Source of the DNA: Anarhynchus alexandrinus
Taxonomy: Eukaryota; Chordata; Aves; Charadriiformes; Charadriidae
DNA length: 64,000 nucleotides
NCBI GenBank assembly: GCA_008711295.1
Contig: VUYV01000020.1
Coordinates: forward strand, 5,737,254-5,801,253
Direction of reading: 5' to 3'
Below are positions 38,201 through 64,000 of the stretch, one piece after another. The position numbers were made by a program, and so were the translations under genes. How positions within the stretch are numbered: position 1 is the first letter of the stretch; the number at the start of each line of letters is the position of its first letter. The notes beneath the pieces were generated by a model. That model made no database searches. It was not told the DNA's origin and saw only the letters and a list, made by a program, of their open reading frames with translations.

Positions 38201-41200
38201 AGGTGACTTTTTTTTTTTTTTAGAGCAGAAGAATCTGAAGATGTTACATTATTAGTAGAAAGAAATGTTGGGCAGGAACACATTATGAGTGGGTAGAAAT
38301 GGATGACAGCCTACTTGTTTCCATTTTTAAAATGGAGAGAATAGTCGGCATTATTTTCGAAAATGCCTCTTTGTGTCTTGCTGACTTCTGCCTTTGGAAG
38401 CACTCTGCCCTGTTTCCTTGGTTATTGTAAAAATACCTGTTTGGTTGGACCTTGACTGGAGATCCTGTGGGAGAGAAAGTTTACTATTTTAGCATTAGTT
38501 CTGTTACTGGCACTGTGTGGTTCATGTGCAACACTGTCCCTTACATCTAGCCCTAGCTGTAGGGCTACAACATATTATCTTTAAAATTTGGTTTTGAATG
38601 CCTAGTTTTCTTGATAGAGCTTAGTCCCACAAGCCTGTATCTCTTTGGGTGTGACTGATTTACTTCTACATACATCTCCTACTGTCGAAGTAGGCCTGTC
38701 CAACTGCAGCGTGTGCTGTGTGTCACTGCGTGGCCATCCACATCCTTTTGCTTCTGTAGCTCACTTTAAAAAAAAAAAAAAGAATGTAGGTTTCAGTGCT
38801 GCTGCAATACTACGTTCAAAGATGACTCATGGTGATACAGATAAGATCCCAGAACTCCTTTTGCAATTGTGTGGTCTGCATTTCCAATAAGAGCATCTGG
38901 AAAAGGGTTTCTAAATGCTGTTGGATGTTGTGAAAAAGCGAGTTGGAGATGTGCACTCAGGAGAAGAACTCGGCATCTTGGTAGTTAGGAAAGGAAGGGT
39001 ACGGGTAGGGAGTGCAGCAAATTGGGGAAGTATCTGATTGCTGTGAAATGAGCTGTTGTGAGCGAGGGCTGCTGAGCCCAAGCGTGCTTGGGGGACCCTG
39101 TGGTGCTGCTTTTGGTCCTGGCAAGCTGCTGCCATTATGGTTTGGCTTGCTGGGAAAAGCAGGGTAGGACACTAGCGTAGTGGGCTCGCTATGCCGTTGC
39201 CCTTCAGGCAGTGACACTTGGGGATCTAGTGTGAAAGTGGAAAGTATGGTTTTTGGAAAGCTTCCTGGGGCAATTTCCTGTTAAGCAGCTTTTGCCATGT
39301 GTGGTGTTGCTCTGTAGTGCACATCCGTGAAGTATTTCTATGAATCATGGAAATAATGCATTCCCAGGCTCATTTACCCTCTTACCCCTTGGATTGTGCA
39401 TTATCTGTGTTAAAGCTAAGTAAATGTGTTTCCTATAGGTGACCTATGTTGGGGACAACACGTGAAACAAACAGCCTGTTCAGCCCCTGCCCTTCTGGCC
39501 CACATCTTAAAGAAGAGCAGTGTCTGCTGGGCACAGCCGCAGCATGTCCTGCAGCACACTGCGCGCTCCCATGAAGGGTCAGGAGTGCCCTATGGAGAGC
39601 ACAAGTTCCTGCCATAGGCTGCAGAAGACACGATTTTCAGGGGCTTGGAAAAGGTCACCCCTCAGCAACCGGTTTGTAGCGTAGGCTTTGCAGACACGTT
39701 GGATTTCTTTCCTTGGTATGAGTCAGGATACGATTTTGGCTATAAGAATCAAATTGCTCTTTGAGAGATTTCCATGGAAAGGAGGTGCGATGTGGGGAAA
39801 AAGGGAAGGGGAGAAAGGAGGATCGCTTCTTTCTGTCGTCTTGGGAATGTCCTGGGGAATGGCTCAGCAGGAGACAGCGGGAGCACTTCCTGCTGTCCCA
39901 GGTGGCTTGTTTGGGATCCACTCTAAACGTACCCAGCAAGGAAAGCATTCTCCTAGTAGGTTTTGAAGAGGACCCGCTTTGAGCAGGTTTCAGGACAAGT
40001 CTTTTGAGTATGCCCAGCATGGCAGTCTGCTGCTCAGAGGTACCTGTTGTAGTTCCTGAGCACTGAGCACAGGCAATTTTCACCCTGTTTATAATTTTCA
40101 GCACAGGTTTGTGGAATGTGTGCACTGAGCAGGACAGAAGAAATCCTGGATGAACAAAATCTTATTTAGATCTGTGCGCGTGTGTGTGTTACTAACACAA
40201 AACCACAGTGCAAACAAACCCTGCCCAGCAGGGACTGTGTTGCAGAAAGAATGAGAGCGCTGTTGACTCGAACGTTCCCTGTCTTTCCAATGAACTTAAA
40301 TGAGTTCCAGATATTTCATTGGTTCCTGGTTACGCAGATGGGTATTTTAGTGACCTGCATTTTTTCCTAAAGATGCTTTCTTCTTGGTTTTGTATGGGGA
40401 GGACGTGTAAGGGAGGCGTTTGGAGAAGTCCCTCTAAAAATGAAAGCACAAGTTAAAGTGTTTATTCAGTATATTAAGATATAATTAATGGTTGCAAAAG
40501 GCAGGGTTTTGTTTCCACTTTTCAGAGTGCTTGGGTGGCTTTGTGCAGACTTTGCTTGCTGTAGAGCTGGGGAAGGCAGAATGTGGTGCTAGATAAGAGC
40601 AAAACCGGTACATAGTTGTTTAAGGTGTTGCCTATCATTAAACAGAATCTTTTCTGCAGAAGAGAGGTTTTGAGAGGGAAGAGGGAAGGTTGACCAAGAA
40701 TTAAAGTATTCAATGTTCGTGTCTATTTTATCTTTGACATTTCTGTGGTGATCAGACTGGCCCTAAAAGAGACGATACCGTGCACTCCAAAAACTGACTA
40801 AAGTTTAAACAAATTGAAGTTGTGAACCACAAGCTGTGTTAAAAAGTATAAATATGCTTAAAAAGCCCAAGCATCTCTCTAGCTGGGCAAAGCACAGAAA
40901 AGCCCATCTTGATGTTTGCAGTTGCAATTAAAATAATGGAGAGTAACCGGCTTTCCCAGTAAGCTTCCATTAGTTTGCTTTCTGTTAACTCTGTTTTGGG
41001 GGCTGCAGTTAAGGACAGCACTATCTGCGTTAGCAGTATGGCGATAGACACAATTAGTGTTGCCTTCTCTTCCAGGAAAAAAGCCAATAGATGTCATGTG
41101 ATGTATCTAAAAATGGATTGTGACGACATCTATTTTATGCTTCGTTTGATCCAGTGTAATACTGTTGTGGTGCTGCTGTGTGGAGGAGGGGCTGAATTAA

Positions 41201-44200
41201 AAAGGTATATGTTTGTATTGATCATAAGGCTCATTGTATGAGGCAACTTCTGTGGTTTGCCGCTTAGAAGTTCATGCAACTTCTGCTACAAAATAATGCC
41301 AGGGAGCTGTGGGCTTCGGTCTGGGTTTTTGGCAGTTGTGGGGTTTTCTTGGATTTGTGCTTTCCACTTCCATCTCAAATTTGGCCTTTACCAACATCTT
41401 GAGAAAAAGAGCAAGACTTTCAAGCTGTTGGCTTTTTTTTTTTCACTAGAGACTCTAAAACAAAATTCAGTTGCATAAGCAGTTGTAACTGGGAAAACTC
41501 ATCCCTGTGAATGTCTTTAGAAAGAGCTTTATTCTGGAAAGCTCTGCTGAAGTGGCGTTGCGATCACTTTATTGTCACTCTCTCCGGTGGACTTACGGAG
41601 TAGGTTTTAGTTTGCCTGAGGGAGTGTTAACCTTTGATTTTCCTGACTTAAGGGTTATAACTGGATAGAGAGATCCCTGCAGGTCACTCTCCTCTGGGGC
41701 ACCCAGGGTTCTTCAGGCTCTGAACAGCCAGACTCTGGGGTGAGTGCATGAGGATTGTCCAGGGCTGACAATACCAGGGGATACAGCTGGACTCGGAAAT
41801 CACACCCTAAATGAGCTTGTTGGTGTCCGCCAAGCACATAGCAGTATCTGGAAGTGCTCTAACAAGCGTATGTGCCTCTCTTTATCTCAGGCTTAATTTT
41901 TGTTCTCAACACAAAATTATTGGTATGGGGAGAAGATTTGGGGAACCACAAATATGGATTCTCTTCCCACTAGTGTTAGCTCTACGGTGCTGATAGGACT
42001 AGAAAAGCAAAGCCATACTGCTCCTCTTACAGCTGGGAAATTGTTCTGGCTTTGCAGACAGAGTTCAGCCATCTGGGTAAATTGCTCAACTCTGCTCTCA
42101 TCTCCAAAACTGCAGGAGAAACTATATGCACTTCTGAAATTTGTTAGGGTTTTGCTTGAAGCACAGTGTCAAGGGGATCATGAAGGAGATATTGTCTGTG
42201 GGATCATGAAGGAGATGGTGTCTGTGAGCCAGCAGAACATTTTTTCAGCCATACTCCACCATCACTTGCTTGGGTAGCAAATGGAAACAGCCATCTAATA
42301 GCTGAGGAAAATGTCTGAAATGACTTAGAGATGGCGTTGCAGCTCGCAGGGGTATGCACTATCTTCCTGTGACTCGGAGCAGGGCAGGGATTGTGGTCTG
42401 TCATGCCCAGTGACTAGAGCAGAAATGGGGTTTGGCCATTTTCAACGTGAGCTCAGATCACAAACCACAGAAACTGAGGGTTTGGGCAAAAAGGGCTGGG
42501 CATCTGACTGATAGTCATATCAAACAGACGGCCAAGGCAAGGATGTGACCAGGAGAACTTATGCTGGAAGTCCTTGAATCGGTGCTAAAAACTGCTGCCT
42601 GCAGCGAGGGGCACATGGAGATGGAGCAGGTTGGAGCAGGCCTGTCGGGGGGGAAGGTCAGCTGGGGAAGGGGAAGGCAGCATGAGGCAGGAACCACAAT
42701 GATGAAACTACAGACCTAGGTAAGGACTGGGAGCTAGGGGGGGGAGAAATGGGATCAGGGCTAGAGAAAGGCAAAGAATCAAGACTAAGCAATAAAAGTT
42801 GCTTGCTGCAGCCAAGAAGCATGTTCAGCTGTTGAGAGACTGGAGGACTTTCCATGTTTGATGGATGAACAAGCCATCAAGCTGCTGGTCTTGTGTTGCT
42901 GTGGCTTATCTAGGACCGTTGGTCTTTCTGGAACTACATACTGGAGGGTGACACTAATATGCCTGGAGGAGGCATCACTGTTGGTTTGCCTTTGCCAGTG
43001 CTGTGGGGAGACAGAGCTTCAGTCACTAGAGCTGTTGGTATACCGCTGCTTCTTGCAAAAGCCAGCCAGTGCCAGTCCTTCAAAGACCAACAGTCAAACT
43101 CCAAATCACTAGATTACAAATCATGTAACTTTAAAAAGTATACCTGGGGTGGTTGTCTCTTGTTTTCTGGTGCTGGTGCCTTTGAGGATCTATCTTGCCA
43201 GCTTTGTCCATAATTCAAAGACCTAAACAGATTTTTCAAGTGGGGAGTTCGGAGAGGTTGCTTATTTTTCTTTTTTTAATGAAGCTAAGGGGACTTGGGT
43301 TTTTTGAGATGTGACCCAAGTCTAAGCAGTCTTTCCAGCCACTGCAGTTAAGGGGCAGCAATTTCCATAGCAGATAGCACACGAGGGGGTGACGCAGCTG
43401 CTGTTGCCTCCAGCTGACTGTTACTGTCCAGTGTCAAAGGCAGAAGTAGCCGGTGCTGGCTGGCTTGCAGGTAGTCTTCATGAATGTGCTTCTGTTCCCT
43501 AATGAGACATCTTAACCACATTACTAACCGAGAGGCGTGATTGAAGTGAATTAAGTAACTCCTTGATTACAGGAATTTAGGACTTCTTCAAGAAAGATGT
43601 TCCGTGTGAGACCCGAGGCACATCACAAGCTGCCAAAACTGCAGGCTGGCTTTCAGACAAAGGAAATGTCAGTGATGCTTCCAAACTTGAGTAGCAAAGG
43701 TTTTTCTCACTTTTTTAAAAATTTTCTTATTTGAAGCCATATTTCATGTGAACACCCAAAAATGGGGTACGTACCAATTACTAGAGCCTTCCTATGGAGC
43801 TTTGTAGCTTCAGCTGATTCAGGAGAGCAGCAACGAACAGAGCCCGGAGGAGCAGGAATCCACGCCTGCCTTCCCCTGCGGGTGAGGGTGAGGTCCCAGG
43901 GCTCGGACGCAGCCCCAGATAACTGGAAGGCAGCTGTTGTGCTGTGCGTTGGCTTGCGCCAAGAGTGCAGAACCAGGATGTGTGAGAGATTTTGTTGTCC
44001 TAAGAAAATATTGTTAAGGATTTTCTTTTTTTTCTTAAAAATTGTTTCTTCCTGTCTTGGGAAGCCTATAATAAGAGAGTTGGGGGGCAGGGGAGGAAGA
44101 AAGAAAGAAAATAATGTTTATTTAAATTTAGGTGCGTATTTCCAGTTTTCCACTGTAGCTCTTAAAAAAATAAAATTAAAAAATAAAAAAATTAACACGC

Positions 44201-46015
44201 CTGTGAACGGCTTCATAAAGCTTCTCAGGGAGAAGTAACAGATAAAATGTTCACCACCTGAACCAGAGCAGTTGTGTGTTAGACTGAGTGTTTTCCTGTT
44301 GCAGGTGTGATGAATCACTTACTGTCTGCAGATCTCGGTACTGCTTAGGAGCTGGTGTCTCGACTGAAGATAGCTGGACTTTGCTCCAAGTCATCTGGGC
44401 TTTTTTGCAGTTTTATTAGNCATTTGGTCACTAACCAACCAGTGTGACTCTTACCTGCATGAAATCTATGGTCAAGGGAAAAACAGGGGCTTGATCATTT
44501 TAAACAGATGATAAGACTTGAAAATCAGCTGGAGACTAAGACCAACCCCAGTCATGGGTGTTTGGCAGAACTGCTCGATTTTCAGGAGAACATAGTGAGT
44601 GTTGAACAACCTAGTTGTGATCAGTTCTATGCTGTTGGGCATGCAAGATCTGATGCCAAGAAATGGTGCGCGTAGGTGGCAAGTGTGCTGGCCTACTGGG
44701 GGGAAAAATATCAATGTTTTTACAAAGCTGTGATAAACTCCTGTTCAGCAGCAGAAAGGTCAGCTATTGTGTAATCTAGGTATTATGTTTCTGGCCGGGA
44801 TTTGATTCTTTTGGGTACGTAAATTGCAATGTCAGAGCTTAGCTAGCCAAGATACTCATACGCATAAAGGAAAAAGCCACTAAAACTCACTAACATGAGA
44901 CGTGGTTAAGCTGTAGTAGCAAGGTGGGGGCGGGGGCTGAAGGCACTACTAGTGTGTTCCTTAAGCTGCTTGAATATGGAAGTGGTGAATGCTTGAAGCT
45001 CTTCAGAATGAGTGGGATACTCCCCAAAAATAGCACCTCACAGCACTATTTTACAGTAGCTGTCAGTGATTAAAACCTTGAAAAGATGGACATTGATCTG
45101 AACAGTTTAATCTCTACTTGAGAGATTGGCTTTTTTCTTTTTTTTTTTTTTCTTTTTTTTACCCCTCAAATGGGTAAGGATCTGAGGAGCTGCTTTAGTC
45201 TTTGTCCACATGCCCTGAAGATGAACGGGATGCATTAAAAGGGAGGGTAACAGGCACACCACCCTTTCCTCCTCACTGCTGTGTGTTGTGCGATTACTGT
45301 TAATTTCAACAGATTCAGAAGCAAGGTGTTACTTTCTAGGCCTGCTGAGCATCCTCTGTAGAAAAGGAAGTGGCAATAGCCTATTTATGCAGATAAATTA
45401 CAAGATTTGCTGTTATTTGGGAGGCTCAATGGCTCCTGTTTGGGCACTGCATGTGCCAACAGCTTCCACACAGTCCAGTCTGAATCTAAGTGTATGTTTC
45501 AAAATGGATTTCTTAATGTCTCTCTCCTGTGACAGCGTGATCAGTGTTATTACACAGGCAAAATTGGCAATTTCTATAGGGAAAAGGATTGGAATGTTTA
45601 ACAACAGCATTGGGATAAAGGACCGGGTGGGCGAAGCAGAAGCTTGGATGGGGAGAAGCCCATTATTCATGGCCTTGTCAGTACCGTGAGAATATGACAG
45701 CTTATGTTACTGCTACAGAAACTGAAGTGGGGAACTGTGGCAATTCAGCCTCTAAAATGTCATTTTGTCAACTTAATGTTCTTTTTTTTTTTTTTTTTTT
45801 TTTTTNTAGTGGTACAAGAGGCACCCTCAGCTCCTCAGACAGAAATACACTTTTGAAATGGAAGCAGCAGTCTGAACCATAGGCCATGTTTCAGGAGGTC
45901 GGTCTGCAGGGCATTAATTCTCCATTTGAGGAAAGCTGGATAAACTCTACAAAAAGTTGGTGGTACAGACCTTTGGCAGGCTACTTCCCAGCTCTCACAT
46001 ATGGGTAACTTTTGT
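38201..46015. other. Intergenic sequence downstream of EPAS1, no gene seen
   Basis: No coding exon was recognised. It contains a two-copy 26-bp tandem repeat (42174-42225), a pyrimidine tract (45130-45163) and a poly-T tract of about 25 with an n (45781-45806). The n at 44420 follows a T-rich run. Several open frames of about 130-160 codons (39655-40125 minus, 43762-44238 plus) show no domains. Confidence 0.45.
42174..42225. repeat. Two-copy 26-bp tandem repeat
   Basis: Units 42174-42199 and 42200-42225 share GGGATCATGAAGGAGAT and TGTCTGT and differ at two positions (AT versus GG). This is a small local duplication with no evident function. Confidence 0.8.
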
Positions 46016-46019
46016 TCTT

Positions 46020-48252
46020 CAAAGATCAATGCAAACCTTTATTTTCTATAAATAATTTAATAAATACTTTTGTTTTACAATGATACAACAAATAAATTCA
46101 TAGCAAATGAGTCACAAAGAATTTAGGATCAGTATACTTTAATAAGGTATCAGTGTCAAAATACATTTCCTTATCAAGTTAAAGTTCCCATACAGTTATA
46201 ATATTGTCAATAAGAATTCAGCAATATAGATTACGAAATAATTATGATAAAAAGTATGATTAATATTAAGACATGGAATATTTTTTTCAGAGTGTTTTAG
46301 TAAACTGTTAGGGTATAACATTTTTAATGCTGAAACTACACAAATAAGAAACAGAAGAGCAGTATTCAAGTGTCTTTATTCCTTGAAGCCTTTAAGTCCT
46401 TGCCACTGCAAATTTGTCAAATCTGGCTTGCCAATTTTCATCAGATTTTGATGCTTACAATATATTTTTTCCACACAGTAATAACTTCACTTTAGGTGTA
46501 GATTATTTTTGGTAATAAACTCTTGAAATATTGCCTACAATAGGGACTATCATATTTTTTTACATTATGTACCAATAACGAAAGATCTTCAGCTTTTCTA
46601 AGTATGTGCGGTTAAGACTCACTGAACACAGCGAACTCTGAAGTGCTCAGTGAACCCAAGGCTCCCTCTCTGCAAGTGTCAGTGCATGATATAAAGCAAT
46701 TTTATAAACCAGGCTTCAGCAGAATCAGAAGTCTCAAAAGAATGTATCTTTCTTCTAAGTTTCTGGGCTGGATTTTTACCTTTTGTATGTCGCCACGGTT
46801 CCATTTTCTTCAATGAAGCTACGATGATTTATACCAGTGGAGGAAACAAGATGATACATCCCAACATCTGTCTAGGTCTGTATGTATTTGGAAGTCAGAA
46901 CCGCTCACCTGCCTTTTATTACTTTAATATTTTTGCTGTTTAAATGTGGTGTACTTTAAACTTTCAAATCCCTTTGCCTTTGAAAGCATTCAAAGCCTTA
47001 TTTTTTAAAATATGTGCATGACAACTAATGACAGTTGGAAAGGAGCTCTGAAAATGTCTGGCTGCCTTTTAATGACATTTCAGCTACTGATTAATGTAGG
47101 GTGGCAAGTAAAAGTGATAGAGACCTGCAAGCCAGCTATTCATCTCACTACACAATCCTTAATTCTTTTTGTCTGCTTCTAACTGAGTTAGCCTAATATG
47201 CTGGGAAATACTACTTTGACTTTCAGTTGTAATGATTCAATATTGCAGTTATATTGCTAGCTAGCATATAAAATGAAAGAAGGTAGCATTAATCAGAGGT
47301 GTTAGTACTGGCTGCTGGTCAGATTCCTGAAATATCAGCAACACCATAACAAATACTACTAGTTCTAGCAGAATCGGCTCTTAAAGTTGTTGTGTCCTAC
47401 GTACAGCAAAAGTACCAAAAGATGATTAACAACTGACCCAGAAAGAAATTTAAAAAAATAAAATAAAATGGAAACAACAAAGAACAAAACAAGAAACCCC
47501 AACACAAATGAAAACACAGGTCTAAATCCTCCACTGGGGTAAATCTGTAGGGCTCCCTTGGCTGTAGAGCTAAGCCAGGTTAAGGCAACTGAGAATGTGG
47601 CTTGCTTCTGAGGAAAAAAACTTACAACGTGCAACTTTCACAGATACCCACAAACATTGTAGTTCACCATTCACATTTCTTTCAACAAAGTGTACAAAAA
47701 AACGAAGGGAATGGGGGGAGGCAGGAGGCTGGGATTTTTCCTTAGTATGCTTTTCCAAAAGTTATTAAAGTTACAATACGATAAATGCTGGAAAACAGAA
47801 AGACTCAAAGGATTTCAATTTGGCAGATCAACAAAAAACTGTGGTTGGAGATCAAATTTGTTTCATTCATCTTTGGCAATAAAAATAAATCTTTGCAGTA
47901 CTGCAGCCAAAGTATCATGTGATGAGGCATTTATACCACAGCTTTTTATAAGCATGAAATTTGAAGAAAATTTCAGAGTATAGATTACAGGTAATGAGAT
48001 AAGGGGAGGGTAATCAAACTCTCTAAACAACACTTTAATTGCAATAGAGAAAATACAGTAGATGTATTTCTTTAATATGAATAATAAAGTGAGTAACTTC
48101 GAAAGGCCACTATTTGGTAACGTGAACAGGTTCGATATCTAAGTAAAATCCTGTAAAAGTGTATTGGTATTAGAAATTGTCTACTTGCAAAAATATATTT
48201 AAAAACTGAAGCTGTTTTGAACAGTATAGGCCACAGAATATTGCAGGATCAC
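46020..48252 (-). other. EPAS1: EPAS1 3' UTR
   Basis: About 2.2 kb follows the stop codon on the minus strand, similar in length to the human EPAS1 3' UTR. It ends with AATAAA (plus-strand positions 46038-46043) and an expected cleavage site near 46015-46025. Just upstream of the signal are two ATTTA pentamers (46061-46065 and 46049-46053) in a very AU-rich setting, a possible mRNA-instability element. Further AATAAA copies (near 46376 and 46914) could give shorter forms. Open frames inside it are shadows. Confidence 0.8.
46038..46043 (-). terminator. EPAS1: EPAS1 poly(A) signal
   Basis: Canonical AATAAA on the minus strand, about 2.2 kb after the EPAS1 stop codon. It is the most distal good signal before sequence with no further relation to the gene. 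Confidence 0.7.

Positions 48253-64000
<15,748 letters not shown>

Noticed and set aside
39655..40125. 156-codon minus-strand open frame
   Set aside because: No domain, no splice or promoter context; plus-strand frames overlap it.
43762..44238. 158-codon plus-strand open frame
   Set aside because: The C-terminal half is Lys/Phe from A/T-rich sequence and it has no known similarity.
45781..45890. Processed retrocopy tail on the minus strand (poly-A run)
   Set aside because: No poly(A) signal or coding remnant precedes the A-run, so it is treated as a simple homopolymer.
47365..47983. Open frames within 46.0-48.25 kb as genes
   Set aside because: They lie in the EPAS1 3' UTR and are rich in Phe/Lys from AU-rich sequence.

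Overview
The window is vertebrate nuclear DNA. It has spliced genes with GT-AG introns, CpG-rich patches and long AU-rich noncoding stretches. Compact introns, low obvious repeat content and an EPAS1 sequence diverged from mammals suggest a bird, though another sauropsid cannot be excluded. Species cannot be named from the sequence. Five single ambiguous bases (n) sit in or near homopolymer runs and look like closed assembly gaps.

Only two protein-coding genes can be supported. At the left (about 0.86-4.43 kb, + strand) is TMEM247, a small coiled-coil protein with two C-terminal membrane helices. Three exons are clear (1319-1552, 2111-2425, 3990-4199), with a poly(A) signal at 4427; the first coding exon is uncertain. 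At the right (46.0-61.4 kb and beyond the window edge, - strand) is EPAS1 (HIF-2alpha). Its last ten coding exons run from mid PAS-B to the C-terminal transactivation domain, followed by a 2.2 kb 3' UTR. The exons with the bHLH domain, PAS-A and the first part of PAS-B lie past position 64000.

The two genes are the known human 2p21 neighbours, but here they converge tail to tail. As I recall the human map, both genes there point the same way, so this is either a lineage rearrangement or an assembly orientation error. The 41 kb between them (4.4-46.0 kb) shows no convincing protein gene. It holds a strong CpG island at 7.0-7.45 kb with exon-like borders, a second CpG-rich patch at 34.65-35.23 kb, one LTR-like retroviral relic near 21.0-21.5 kb (minus strand), and several AT-rich, TAAT-rich blocks that resemble conserved noncoding enhancers. 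In humans the EPAS1-TMEM247 interval is of interest for high-altitude adaptation, so this is the likeliest place for EPAS1 regulatory sequence.

EPAS1 keeps all its oxygen-sensing sites: both prolyl-hydroxylation motifs, the FIH asparagine motif, the C-terminal NLS and the C-TAD. Every exon junction I checked is in phase, so the gene looks intact. No previously undescribed molecular system was found. The items most worth a second look are the convergent gene order, RFX X-box-like motifs in and upstream of TMEM247, the exon-like CpG island, the LTR relic, and a six-glutamine run in EPAS1.
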